Part shown: piece after piece, positions 9,257 to 18,473 of the stretch
Layout of the letters: the number at the start of each line of letters is the position of its first letter
Position numbering within the stretch: position 1 is the first letter of the stretch
Source: Geotalea toluenoxydans JCM 15764
GTDB taxonomy: Bacteria; Desulfobacterota; Desulfuromonadia; Geobacterales; Geobacteraceae
Direction: 5' to 3'
NCBI RefSeq assembly: GCF_001311985.1
Contig: NZ_BBCJ01000028.1
Coordinates: forward strand, 1 to 57,144
DNA length: 57,144 nt
Notes under the pieces: generated by a model
What the model was told of the DNA's origin: nothing
Database searches by the model: none
What the model saw: the letters and a program-made list of their open reading frames with translations, nothing else
Program-made: the position numbers and the translations under genes

Positions 9257-10329
9257 TTGACAAAAAAGACTCTGGCAGATTTGAGAAAAGAAATCGATAC
9301 GCTGGATGACAGGCTGCTTGAGCTCCTTAACGAGCGGGCTTCCCGCGTCATTGAGGTGGGCCGTCTAAAGGCCGGTTCCAAGAGTGATTTCCACGTGCCG
9401 AGCCGGGAGCGGGAGATCTACGAGCGCCTTCAGGGGCAAAACAGCGGCCCCTTTCCCAATGAGGCGGTCAAAAGCGTATTTCGAGAGATAATTTCCGCAT
9501 CCCTTGCCTTGGAAGCGCCAATGAAGGTGGCGTTTTTCGGCCCCAAGGCCACCTTTACCCATATGGCCACCATGCAGCATTTCGGCCTTTCTGCCGAATT
9601 GGTCCCCCAGAAGTCCATCCCCGCAGTTTTTGAAGAAGTGGAAAAGGGGCGTGCCCTGTACGGGGTGGTCCCGGTGGAGAACTCCACCGAGGGCATGGTC
9701 TCCCATACGCTGGACATGTTCATGGACAGCGAACTGAAGATAAATGCCGAAATTCTGCATGAAATACACCACTATCTCCTGTCTCGCACAGGACGAATCG
9801 AAGATATCAAGAAGGTCTGTTCCCATCAGCAGCCCATTGCCCAGTGCCGCAATTGGCTTGCCGAAAATCTGCCCAATGTGCCGGTGGTGGATGTTGCATC
9901 CACGGCGGTTGCCGCCAGATAGTCAGTGAGGATTACACGGCTGCGGCCATTGCCAGCGAGCTTGCCGCCTCCATGTACGACCTGAAGATCGTCCGGGAAC
10001 GGATCGAGGATCAGGTCAACAACTTCACCCGCTTTCTCGTCATCGGCAAGAAAATGGCCGAAAAGAGCGGCGACGACAAGACCTCGCTGATGTTTTCGGT
10101 CAAAGACGAGGTGGGTATTCTCTATCACATGCTGGAGCCCTTCGCCAAGCGGGGGATCAACCTTTCCAAGATTGAATCCCGGCCGCTGAAAAAGAAGGCA
10201 TGGGAATACATCTTTTTCCTCGATCTCATGGGGCATATTTCCGATCCGGCCATTGCCACGGCTGTGCAGGAGCTGAAGGGCTGCTGTCAGTTTGTTAAAG
10301 TCCTCGGCTCTTACCCCAGAGCCAAGTGA
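9257..10329 (+). CDS. pheA: Chorismate mutase/prephenate dehydratase (P-protein, frameshifted)
   Basis: This bifunctional enzyme converts chorismate to prephenate and then phenylpyruvate in phenylalanine synthesis. Residues about 5-85 are an AroQ-type mutase ('LADLRKEIDTLDDRLLELL'). The dehydratase domain starts at 'KVAFFGPKATFTHMA'. A C-terminal ACT domain carries the 'ESRP' phenylalanine-binding motif. A base is missing at 9913-9916 (CCC to CC), just before 'QIVSEDYTAAAIA'. The start is TTG 9257, placed by AGGTGA at 9245-9250. tyrA and aroA follow, so one operon likely supplies both branches. Feedback control by phenylalanine through the ACT domain is expected. Confidence 0.93.
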
Positions 10330-10394
10330 ACCGTCCGTTCTTTATTCTTAAGTTTTAGATTCGAAACATCAGACTGAATTTTTTTGGAGTAACT

Positions 10395-11253
10395 ATGCCG
10401 CTCATTCGGCGGTTGGCCATAATCGGTGTCGGTCTTATCGGCGGATCGCTGGCCCGCGCCCTTCGCGAAAAGGGAGAAGTGGGCGAGGTTATCGGTATCG
10501 GCAGGGGGGAAGCCAATCTCAAGAAGGCCGTGGAGCTTGGCGTAATCGATTCCTACTCCCTCGATCCCGTGGCAGGGGTTGCCGGTGCCGACATGGTCTT
10601 TATTGCCACGCCCGTTTGCTCCATCGCCGGGATGGTGGATAAAATTGCTCCCGGCCTTGGGCAAGGCTGCATTGTGACCGACGGCGGCAGCGTCAAAGGT
10701 GAGATTGTCGCCCCCTGCGAAGATCATGCCGGACGGAACTTTTTTCGTCGGCGGCCATCCCATTGCCGGCACGGAAAACTCAGGCGTCGAGGCATCTTTC
10801 TCCACCCTCTACCAGGGCAAACGCTGCATTCTCACTCCCACTGACCGGACCGATCGAGAAGCCCTGGCCAAAGTGGCACGCATGTGGGAACTTGCCGGCA
10901 GTGAAGTGGTCGAGATGGATGTGGAAAAACATGACCACGTGGTTGCTGCCATCTCCCATCTGCCGCACATGGTAGCCTATTCCCTGGTCAATGCGGTGGG
11001 AAGTTACGACCGCTTTGCAGAAAGCATCCTCAAATATTCGGCTGGGGGATTCAGGGATTTCACCCGCATCGCTTCCTCTGATCCGGCCATGTGGCGGGAT
11101 ATTGCCCTGATGAACAGGGGCGCTGTTCTGGAAATGATGGATTATTTCCAGGAACATTTGGGCAGACTGCGCAAGCTGGTGGACGCCGGTGATGGCGACG
11201 GGCTCCATGATTTTTTTCTCAGCTCCAAAAAGAGCAGGGACGCTATCCTTTAG
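10395..11253 (+). CDS. tyrA: Prephenate dehydrogenase (frameshifted)
   Basis: This NAD(P)-dependent enzyme oxidises prephenate to 4-hydroxyphenylpyruvate for tyrosine. The nucleotide-binding motif 'IIGVGLIGGSLA' is near residue 10. 'IATPV', 'TDGGSVKGEIV' and the substrate-binding 'GGHPIAGTENSG' follow in family order. The frame slips at 10716-10722, where 'CEDHAG' should continue as 'KIMPDGTFFVGG'. Repaired length is about 286 residues, normal for the single-domain form without an ACT domain. GGAG precedes ATG 10395. It lies between pheA and aroA in a pathway operon. Confidence 0.93.
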
Positions 11254-11354
11254 CCTCTAAAATGGTACAATTTACACAGTGAAGGGTGACGGTCCGATGT
11301 CCCTTCACTTTTCAATTTTTATGATGCTGCAAATAATGTAACAGGAGTGGCAGC

Positions 11355-12644
11355 TTGCAAATCCATACCTCAAAGCCGGCAAAGGCAGTCCGGGGCGAAA
11401 TCACCGTTCCCGGCGACAAATCAATCTCACATCGTTCCATCATGCTTGGCTCCCTGGCACGTGGCATTACCACGGTCAAAGGTTTTCTGCGGGGCGAGGA
11501 CAATCTGGCAACCCTGAACGCTTTTCGTGCCATGGGGATCATTGTCCATGACGACGGTGAAACGTTGAAAATTGAAGGCAATGGCCTCCATGGCCTCGCC
11601 GAACCGGCCGATGTGCTTGATTGCGGCAATTCCGGCACCTCCATGCGTCTCATGACCGGTCTTCTCTCCGGGCAGCGGTTCTTTTCCGTATTGACGGGCG
11701 ATCAATACCTGCGCAAAAGACCCATGAAACGCGTTCTGGAGCCCCTTAACCTGATGGGGGCAACGGTGTTCGGTCGTGCCGGCGGCGATAAGGCGCCCCT
11801 GGCCATAGTCGGCACCAGCCTGAAAGGGATTGCCTACCAGTCTCCCGTTTCAAGCGCCCAGGTGAAGTCGGCGATCCTTCTGGCCGGCATGTACGCCGAT
11901 GGCGAAACACAGGTGACCGAGCCGCACCTTTCCCGTGACCATTCCGAAAGGATTCTCCGCTATTTCGGCGCCGACATCGAAACCTATCCCGGCGGTACAA
12001 GGATTCGCGGCGGGCGTGAGCTTGAAGGACGCGAGATCATCGTTCCCGGCGATATTTCATCTGCCGCATTTTTCATGGTTGCCGCACTGATCGTCCCCGG
12101 TTCCGAGTTGCTCATCAAGGGGGTCGGAGTAAATCCCACCAGGACCGGTATTATCGATATTCTCCAGGCCATGGGGGGAGATATCGACCTGCAGAATTGC
12201 CGTGAAAGTTCAGGCGAGCCAGTAGCCGACATCCTGGTGAAGTCTTCCCGGCTGAAGGGGATCGAGATCGGCGGCGACCTGGTGCCGCGGGCCATAGACG
12301 AGTTTCCGGTCATCTGTGTAGCCGCATCGCTGGCCGAAGGGAAAACCGTCATTCGCGATGCAAAGGAATTGCGTGTCAAGGAAACGGATCGGATCAAGGC
12401 AATGGCTTTCAATCTGCAGAAGGCTGGTGTCGCTGTGGTGGAGACCGAGAACGGCATGGACGTGACCGGTATGGAAAAGCTGGAAGGTTGCACTGCCGAG
12501 AGTTTCGGCGATCACCGCATAGCCATGTCCATGCTGATTGCCGGGCTGTCGGCCAGGGACCAGATCACCGTCAATGATACGGAATGCATAGGCACCTCCT
12601 TTCCCAATTTTACTACCCTGCTGCAAGGGGTGACTGTCATATGA
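11355..12644 (+). CDS. aroA: 3-phosphoshikimate 1-carboxyvinyltransferase (EPSP synthase)
   Basis: This enzyme joins shikimate-3-phosphate and phosphoenolpyruvate, the penultimate step to chorismate. The 429-residue frame is intact. Conserved segments are 'VPGDKSISHRSIMLGSLA' near the start, 'LDCGNSGTSMRLMTGLL', 'SAQVKSAILLAG', 'KETDRIKAMA' and 'FGDHRIAMS'. The start is TTG 11355, eight bases after AGGAG. Its stop overlaps the ATG of cmk (ATGA), so the two are translationally coupled. The position after pheA-tyrA makes the aromatic operon continuous with cmk-ispH-rpsA. Confidence 0.95.
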   Translation: MQIHTSKPAKAVRGEITVPGDKSISHRSIMLGSLARGITTVKGFLRGEDNLATLNAFRAMGIIVHDDGETLKIEGNGLHGLAEPADVLDCGNSGTSMRLMTGLLSGQRFFSVLTGDQYLRKRPMKRVLEPLNLMGATVFGRAGGDKAPLAIVGTSLKGIAYQSPVSSAQVKSAILLAGMYADGETQVTEPHLSRDHSERILRYFGADIETYPGGTRIRGGRELEGREIIVPGDISSAAFFMVAALIVPGSELLIKGVGVNPTRTGIIDILQAMGGDIDLQNCRESSGEPVADILVKSSRLKGIEIGGDLVPRAIDEFPVICVAASLAEGKTVIRDAKELRVKETDRIKAMAFNLQKAGVAVVETENGMDVTGMEKLEGCTAESFGDHRIAMSMLIAGLSARDQITVNDTECIGTSFPNFTTLLQGVTVI

Positions 12645-13381
12645 ACGAGAGCAGTGCCGCCGGCCGTAAAAACGGCCTTATTATTGCCATAGACGGACCT
12701 TCCGGCGCCGGAAAGAGTACCATTACCAAGCTGCTGGCTGAACGCCTGGGATATATCCATATCGACACGGGCGCCATGTTTCGTGCCATTGCCCTGAGTG
12801 CCAGCCGTAACGGAGTAGAGGCCGACGATGATAGAGGGTTGGAGGAGCTTTGCCGCAGCACCGATGTGGTGCTGAAACGTAGTAATGGCTGCTGCATGGT
12901 CCTCCTCAATGGCGAAGATGTTTCCCATGCCATTCGCACCCCTGAGATCAGCGCACTCACCTCGAAAATATCGGCGAGAAAACCGGTGCGCGAGAGCCTG
13001 CTGAAACTTCAGCGGCGCATGGGAGAGCAGGGAGGGGTCATTCTTGAAGGGCGGGATATCGGGACGGTCGTATTTCCCGATGCGGAGGTCAAGTTCTTCC
13101 TTTCCGCGACCGCCGAAGAGCGGGGCAGACGCCGCTATCTGGAGCTGGCGGCCAGGGAGCAGGTAACCCTTGAACAGACAATTGCGGCAGTGATAAGCCG
13201 CGATGAGAACGATGAAAAGCGTGAACATGCGCCGCTACGCTGTGCCAATGATGCCGTAATCATAGATTCCACCCGGCTCAGTATCGAAGAGGTGCTGGAA
13301 AGTATGGAGAAGAAGGTGCGGGAGAGGGTGTCAGAGCAGCAGACCTGTTTTACAGATGGAAGGGAGATATGCGGCAAATGA
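12641..13381 (+). CDS. cmk: (d)CMP kinase
   Basis: This enzyme phosphorylates CMP and dCMP. The P-loop is 'IDGPSGAGKST', followed by 'YIHIDTGAMFRAIAL', the substrate segment 'GRDIGTVVFPDAEVKFFLSA', and the conserved 'RDENDEKREHAPLRCANDAV'. Length is 246 residues, somewhat longer than the usual 220-230 because of the C-terminal extension after 'IEEVLESME'. The ATG overlaps the aroA stop, and its own stop overlaps the ispH start. The aroA-cmk-ispH-rpsA order recurs in many bacteria. Confidence 0.94.
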   Translation: MNESSAAGRKNGLIIAIDGPSGAGKSTITKLLAERLGYIHIDTGAMFRAIALSASRNGVEADDDRGLEELCRSTDVVLKRSNGCCMVLLNGEDVSHAIRTPEISALTSKISARKPVRESLLKLQRRMGEQGGVILEGRDIGTVVFPDAEVKFFLSATAEERGRRRYLELAAREQVTLEQTIAAVISRDENDEKREHAPLRCANDAVIIDSTRLSIEEVLESMEKKVRERVSEQQTCFTDGREICGK

Positions 13382-14226
13382 AGATCATTCTGGCCAAGCA
13401 GGCGGGGTTCTGCTTTGGTGTAAAAAGGGCAACACAGATAGCATTTGAAGCTGCCGGCAAGGGAGGGAAGACTTTTACTCTCGGGCCGATTATCCATTCT
13501 CCCCAGGTGGTGCAGAAACTTGAGGAAATGGGGGTCAAGGCGCTGGAGAATGTGGCAGGGATGGATGAGGGTACGATCATCATCCGCTCCCACGGGGCTG
13601 CCTCCGATGAACTGGAAGAAGCAGTACGCAAGCAGCTGGATATTCTGGACGCCACCTGTCCGTTTGTGAAAAAGGCCCAGGAGCATGTGAAGAACCTGTC
13701 CAACTCGGGCTATGACGTGGTGGTCGTCGGTGATGCCGATCACCCGGAGGTTCAGGGCATTGTCTCATATGCCACCGGGAAGGTTTATGTTGTCGCTTCC
13801 GGAGAAGAGGCCGTAAACCTGCCGAAAATGGGGAAAATCGGTGTTGTTGCCCAGACCACTCAGTCCTTCGAAAACCTGAGGCACGTTGTCGATGCCTGTC
13901 TGGTCAAGGGGGGAGAGATCCGCGTTTTTCACACCATCTGCGATGCCACGGCGGTAAGGCAGGAGGAAGCGAAGAAGTTGGCAAGCCAGGTGGACTGCAT
14001 GGTCGTTATTGGCGGCTACAACAGTGCCAATACAAAGCGTCTTGCCGAAGTCAGCGCCGAGATCCAGCCCAGAACGCACCACATCGAGATGGCCCAACAG
14101 CTGGATCCCGCATGGTTCGAGGGGGTGAAGATTGTCGGTATCACAGCCGGAGCTTCCACGCCGAAATGGATTATCGATGAGGTGTTGGAGCAGATAGAGA
14201 GTATTGCCAAGGATAAAAACCGTTGA
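13378..14226 (+). CDS. ispH: 4-hydroxy-3-methylbut-2-enyl diphosphate reductase
   Basis: This is the last enzyme of the MEP pathway and yields IPP and DMAPP. It is a [4Fe-4S] protein of about 282 residues. Cluster cysteines are in 'KQAGFCFGVKRA', 'LDATCPFVKKAQ' and 'FHTICDATAVRQ', and the catalytic 'E' and His residues fit ('IIHSPQVV', 'RSHGA', 'DADHPEVQGI'). ATG 13378 overlaps the cmk stop. An in-frame ATG at 13369, directly after GGAAGGGAG, is an alternative start. ispG, the preceding pathway enzyme, is at the far right of the window. Confidence 0.94.
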   Translation: MKIILAKQAGFCFGVKRATQIAFEAAGKGGKTFTLGPIIHSPQVVQKLEEMGVKALENVAGMDEGTIIIRSHGAASDELEEAVRKQLDILDATCPFVKKAQEHVKNLSNSGYDVVVVGDADHPEVQGIVSYATGKVYVVASGEEAVNLPKMGKIGVVAQTTQSFENLRHVVDACLVKGGEIRVFHTICDATAVRQEEAKKLASQVDCMVVIGGYNSANTKRLAEVSAEIQPRTHHIEMAQQLDPAWFEGVKIVGITAGASTPKWIIDEVLEQIESIAKDKNR

Positions 14227-14296
14227 ATTTTGCAGCAGATGTGATAAGTTAGCATGATTTTTACAAAGGAAGATTATATCAGGGGGTAGTTCTTAC

Positions 14297-16056
14297 ATGG
14301 GAGACGACAAGAAAACATTCAAGAAAAAAGATATGCCGATCAGGCGGTTGCATGATACGGATGAGGATGTGGAGCAGGGACACGAGGGACTTGAGGAATT
14401 TGCCGAGCTTTACCAGGACAGCCTTCGCCAGCCGCAGGCGGGTGAAATTGTCAAAGGTGTAGTTGTCCGTATCGAGGCAGATTGCGTTCTGGTCGACGTG
14501 GGATACAAATCTGAAGGGTGCATCCGCATCAACGAATTCATCGATGAAAGCGGTGAACTCACCGTCAAGGTTGGTGAGGAAGTAAATGTTTTCTTTGAGC
14601 GTGGCGAAAATATCCGCGGGCATATGGTTCTCTCCAAAAAGAAGGCAGACTCCCAGGTTGCATGGGAAGCCATCGCCGCAGCAGGTGGTGAAGGCGGCAT
14701 CATCGAAGGCAAGATAACCGGCAAGGTAAAAGGCGGACTCATCGTAGACGTTGGCATAGAGGCATTCCTGCCTGCTTCCCAGGTGGATATCAGACCTGGC
14801 GGCAACCTCGACCGGTTCATTGGTGAGACCTGCAATTTCAGAATACTGAAGATGAACCGCAAGCGCGGCAATATCGTTCTTTCCCGCAGGGCACTGCTGG
14901 AAGAGGAGCGGGAAAAGGCACGCAGCACTACCTTGGCCACGCTGGGCGAGGGAGATGTGCTTGAGGGCGTTGTCAAGAACATCGCCGATTACGGGGCATT
15001 CGTGGATCTTGGCGGCGTTGACGGGCTGCTGCACGTTACCGACATGTCATGGGGAAGGCTGAACCATCCTTCAGAAGCAGTAAAGGTGGGCGATACCCTC
15101 AAGGTGAAAGTTCTGAAATACGACCGGGAAAAAGGGAAGATTTCCCTCGGCCTCAAGCAGACCATGCCTGATCCATGGCTCAACGTGGAATCCAAATATC
15201 AGATCGGCGACCGGGTACAGGGCAAGGTTGTCAGCCTCACAGAATACGGCGCCTTCATTGCCCTTGGCGAAGGTGTCGAAGGTCTTGTTCATATCTCCGA
15301 AATGTCCTGGACCAAAAGGGTACGTCATCCCTCCGAGCTGCTGACCGTTGGTCAGGAAGTGGAAGCGGTCGTCCTGGGCGTGGATGTTTCAAGCCGTCGC
15401 ATCTCCCTGGGTCTTAAGCAGACCGAGGTCAATCCCTGGACGGTGATCGGTGACAGGTATCCGGTGGGCACCAAGATCGAGGGGCAGATCAAGAACATTA
15501 CCGACTTCGGCGTTTTCATCGGCATCGAGGACGGCATCGACGGACTTGTCCACGTTTCCGACATCTCCTGGACCAAGCGGATCAAGCATCCGGGTGAAAT
15601 CTTCGGCAAGGGGCAGACGATCCAGGCCGTTGTCCTCAACATCGATTCCGAAAACGAAAGGCTTTCCCTCGGCATCAAACAACTGACTCCCGATCCCTGG
15701 AGCGAAATTCCGAGCAAATACCGCTCGGGCACCCGCGTCAAGGGCAAGGTGACATCCATTACCGATTTCGGTATCTTCCTGGAGATCGAAGAGGGAATCG
15801 AAGGGCTGGTCCACATCTCCGAGCTTTCCCAGGAGAAACTGGCCTCGACCAAAGATTTCGCCGCTGTCGGTGACGAACTCGAAGCAGTCGTTCTCGGTGT
15901 CGATGATGTGGAGAAAAAAATCGCCCTCTCCATCAAGCTTTACAGACAGCCATCGACAAGGATGAGCTCGCTTCCTACATGGGATCTCAGGGTGAGGCCA
16001 CTTCCAACCTGGGTAAGTTGCTCAAGGAAGGGCTGAAGAAGAACGGCGACGAGTAA
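14297..16056 (+). CDS. rpsA: 30S ribosomal protein S1 (frameshifted near end)
   Basis: This mRNA-binding ribosomal protein carries six S1 domains, starting at about residues 50, 135, 218, 305, 392 and 479. The last four are close copies with 'GAF/GVF...VDGLLHVT', 'VEGLVHISEMSW' and 'DGLVHVSDISW' signatures. The frame slips near 15950: one G is lost before 'AIDKDELASYMGSQ', and the repaired protein ends at 16056 after 'KEGLKKNGDE'. Length of about 586 residues fits delta-proteobacterial S1. Because rpsA is essential, the break is almost certainly a sequence error. Confidence 0.95.
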
Positions 16057-16110
16057 CAGACCCTGAAGTGAATGTTTTGCAGTAATTTAATTGCCGCAAG
16101 AGGTGTGTAG

Positions 16111-16392
16111 ATGACAAAGAGTGAATTGATAGATAAGCTGGTGGAAGCAAACAGTGTGTTATCGCGCAAGGAATCCGAGGCTATCATATCCATAGTTTTC
16201 GATTCCATGAGTGACGCGCTTAAAAGCGGTGAAAAGGTGGAAATCAGAGGTTTCGGCAGTTTCACCATCCGGGCCCGCGATGCCCGCGAAGCAAGAAATC
16301 CCAAAAGTGGCGAATTGGTCAAGATTCCTTCGAAAAAGACTCCTTTCTTCAAGACCGGGAAAGAGTTGCGGGAACGGGTAAACTGCGTCTAG
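16111..16392 (+). CDS. ihfB: Integration host factor, beta subunit
   Basis: This is a 93-residue DNA-bending protein of the HU/IHF family. 'MTKSELIDKLVEAN' and 'GEKVEIRGFGSFTIRARDAREARNPKSGE' match IHF-beta, including the beta-arm Pro-containing turn 'ARNPKSG'. A rpsA-ihfB pair is a widespread arrangement. AAGAGGTG precedes the ATG. It ends 24 bp before tRNA-Leu. IHF commonly assists phage-type integration, which is relevant to the island just downstream, though this gene itself looks native. Confidence 0.92.
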   Translation: MTKSELIDKLVEANSVLSRKESEAIISIVFDSMSDALKSGEKVEIRGFGSFTIRARDAREARNPKSGELVKIPSKKTPFFKTGKELRERVNCV

Positions 16393-16416
16393 CAGCCATC
16401 CTTTTTGGCTAAGTCT

Positions 16417-16503
16417 GCCCGGATGGCGGAACTGGTAGACGCAAGGGACTTAAAATCCCTCGGTCGCAAGGCCGTGCCGGTTCGATTCCGGCTCCGGGCA
16501 CCA
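16417..16503 (+). tRNA. tRNA-Leu (anticodon TAA)
   Basis: The acceptor stem pairs GCCCGGA (16417-16423) with TCCGGGC (16493-16499), followed by A and an encoded CCA. The anticodon stem AGGGA/TCCCT encloses CTTAAAA, giving anticodon TAA at 16451-16453. A long variable arm and a GGTTCGATTCC T-arm fit a class II leucine tRNA. The AT-rich island starts immediately beyond it, so this is the likely integration target. Confidence 0.95.
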
Positions 16504-16510
16504 CGTAAAA

Positions 16511-16699
16511 TCAAGGCCTTACGGATTTCTCCGTAAGGCTTTTTTGCGCCTGTACAAGATTTTGGTGCAAATTTGGTGCAACGCCACCAACAATCTTCAA
16601 ATCTCCTCAACAAATTTTAAGGCCCGTACCTGATACCTTTCTACCCTCATTTTTATCCTGGAATCCTTTTCCTTTAATCTTTGTTTTCATTTTAGGCAT
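16511..16699 (-). pseudogene. Possible integrase stub next to tRNA-Leu
   Basis: A minus-strand frame of 63 codons runs toward the tRNA. It begins MPKMKTKIKGKGFQDKNE, has one in-frame TGA near the middle, and ends 'VGGVAPNLHQNLVQ...'. Basic N-termini and 'APN/LHQ'-type tails occur in tyrosine integrases that insert into tRNA genes, and the orientation is right. A tandem TTTGGTGCAA repeat lies inside it. There is no catalytic Arg/His/Tyr region, so if this was an integrase the core is deleted. The identification is tentative. Confidence 0.3.
16514..16546 (+). terminator. Intrinsic terminator after tRNA-Leu
   Basis: GCCTTACGGA and TCCGTAAGGC form a perfect 10-bp stem with a TTTC loop followed by six Ts. 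It ends transcription of the tRNA and probably of rpsA-ihfB. Confidence 0.88.
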
Positions 16700-16700
16700 T

Positions 16701-17302
16701 AATGAAGACTTCAACAGGAATCACTGGCTGGAGGAAATCGAGAAGTCAAAGGCGGCAAGAGAGCTTCAGCGTCTTGAGACCGCAAGGCTTTGCCGGGAGC
16801 AAGCGGAGAAAATATGGAATGAAGCTAAACCAGCTTCAAACAATCATCCGTACCTACTAAAAAAGCAGGTCAAATCGCATGGCTTGAGAGTTTCAGCAGA
16901 TGGCAGTCTCATTGTTCCTCTTCGGAAAGATGGCGTGCTGCATGGTCTTCAGTTTATTTCAGCAGGCGGCGATAAACGATTTCTTACGGGGACTGCTAAG
17001 ACAGGATGTTATTTTGGCATTGGAAAGCAACATGACAAACTGTTGATAGCCGAGGGCTATGCCACTGCCACAAGTCTGCATGAAGCTACTGGATATGCTG
17101 TTGCAGTCGCTTTTGATGCAGGAAACCTAATGTCAGTTGCTAAACATCTGAAATTGAATGCCCACATGTCCAGCTTGTTCTTTGCGCTGATAATGACCAG
17201 TGGACGGAAGGTAACCCTGGACTCACTAAAGCAACCGAAGCAGCAACAGAGGTCGATGGCTTCGTTGCAGTGCCATGTTTCGGCACTGGAGGTGAGGAAT
17301 GA
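16701..17302 (+). pseudogene. Toprim-domain primase fragment (5'-truncated, frameshifted)
   Basis: The open frame lacks a start codon at its left edge. It reads 'LEEIEKSKAARELQRLE', then 'VSADGSLIVPLRKDG', 'GIGKQHDKLLIAEGYATA' and, after a frame change near 17158-17165, 'LVLCADNDQWTEGNPGLTKA' with the Toprim acidic D-x-D motif. This matches the Toprim_3-type primases of phages and integrative elements, whose N-terminal zinc-finger part is missing here. Its TGA overlaps the ATG of the next gene, as in an intact replication module. The region is AT-richer than its flanks. It is a remnant of an element replication gene. Confidence 0.65.
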
Positions 17303-17970
17303 TATCAATTTCAAAGCCTACTGATTTTAACGATCTGCTTCAGCTGAAAGGACCAACAGAAGTAAAGAGACAGGTAGAGACAGCTTTTGCTGCCATCCCC
17401 GAAATTGAAGTTTTAGGTAAAGTTGATACATTTGGTCAAAGCGGATGGGCCGCACCAATTCCACTGCCAGACGATCTGCCACCTGTAAAAGCTCTAGATA
17501 GTAGTATCATCCCCCCACCGCTTAGAGGTTGGATACTTGATGTTGCGGAACGAATGGAAATTCCGCCGGATTTTACGACAGCGACTGCGGTAGTGGCTTT
17601 AGGCAGCTTGATTGGTCGTGGATGCGGTAGTTTCCCCAAGCAATATGATGATTGGCAAGTAGTCCCCAATACGTTTGGTGGTGTTGTTGGCCGACCGTCG
17701 GTATTAAAAAGCCCAGCAGTATCTGAAGGACTTAAATTCTTAGCCAAGTTGGAAGCCGAGTCGAGACAGGATCATCGTGTCGCAATGACCAACCATGAAT
17801 TTCAGACAGAGGTAGTAAAGGCCACCAAAAGCACTCTTGCAGAAGAACTGAAAAAAGCTGTTAAGAGTGGCAACGATGAAGAAATCGAACGTGTAAGGCT
17901 AAGGATGGCTGAATTGCAGATAGATGAGCCGGTAAGGGCAACTGAACGATCTCACGTCGATACGGCATAA
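17299..17970 (+). pseudogene. DUF3987 replication protein, 3'-truncated
   Basis: The N-terminal about 210 residues resemble DUF3987 proteins, which accompany Toprim primases in phages and plasmids and act as helicase-like replication factors. Visible are 'LRGWILDVAERMEIPPDF', 'AVVALGSLIGRGCGSFPKQYDDW' and 'PNTFGGVVGRPSVLKSPAV', a degenerate P-loop-like turn. The frame ends early after 'EPVRATER', where a full-length protein would be several hundred residues longer. The following DNA is the inverted 5' part of another gene, so a deletion or inversion junction lies near 17945-17955. Not functional as it stands. Confidence 0.6.
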
Positions 17971-18061
17971 GCTTGCTCTTTATATATCGTTTATGGCGGA
18001 CCATTTTCCTAAATTCTTTTATCGTTGCAAGTTCTTTTGTGACATCAAAGTCATCTGTCAT
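17948..18061 (-). pseudogene. 5' fragment of a small element-borne gene
   Basis: On the minus strand an ATG at 18061 starts 'MTDDFDVTKELATIKEFRKM' and continues '..KSKLMPYRREIVQL', a basic helix-rich segment. It resembles small plasmid or integrative-element proteins in which 'YRREIVQLR' introduces a helix-turn-helix-like region, but I cannot name the family. Similarity stops near 17950, where the frame runs into the end of the DUF3987 fragment. Both genes are thus cut at one junction. Confidence 0.35.
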
Positions 18062-18414
18062 TGCGTTTACCTCGTTGCGTGGTGGTCGATAGATCAGCAC
18101 GCATTGCAGCAGTGCTGCGTGCAGTCCCAGCCTGACACAGCACGGCTGCACTTAAGGTAGATATATGCGGATGCGCAAGAAAAGTTCAGCCGGGCAGCTT
18201 GCGCACAAGTGCTGCGGCAAAAAGTGTTGCTGCAGCTGTTGTGCGTAAGCTACACCGCGTTACGCGGCAAAGATCCGCTCTTCGCCGCTGATAAAGCGGT
18301 GGTGAGCGCATTTGGAAACCTCATGGGCCTTGGTCTAAGCCACTGATATTATTAACAACCTAAGTGCGTTTATCCTCAAGTTAGGCCATAAGAACATTGC
18401 CCTTAGAAAATGAC
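18062..18414. other. Gene-free, palindrome-rich stretch
   Basis: I find no credible gene in these 350 bases. They contain a hairpin at 18097-18122 (GCACGCA/TGCGTGC arms), a 56-bp imperfect palindrome at 18196-18251, and GC-rich runs such as GCGTTACGCGGC and GCCGCTGATAAAGCGG. The density of dyads would suit a replication or transfer origin of the parent element, but nothing proves it. Confidence 0.45.
18196..18251. repeat. 56-bp imperfect palindrome
   Basis: AGCTTGCGCACAA near the left end mirrors TTGTGCGTAAGCT on the right. About 22 of 29 positions of the arms match and there is almost no loop. It could extrude as a long cruciform. Confidence 0.55.
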
Positions 18415-18461
18415 TTGACAGAAAATCTTACATCATGTAAGTTAAATTTACCTTTGGTAAG
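18415..18461 (+). promoter_or_regulatory. Promoter with twin TTAC-N5-GTAA operators
   Basis: A consensus -35 TTGACA lies at 18415-18420, and a weak -10 (TAAGTT) 17 bp later. Two palindromes overlap and follow it: CTTACATCATGTAAG (18427-18441) and TTACCTTTGGTAA (18448-18460). Both have the form TTAC-N5-GTAA, and their centres are 20 bp apart, about two helical turns. The XRE protein encoded by the second gene of this operon is the obvious candidate to bind them. Confidence 0.7.
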
Positions 18462-18473
18462 AAAGGAGGTTGT

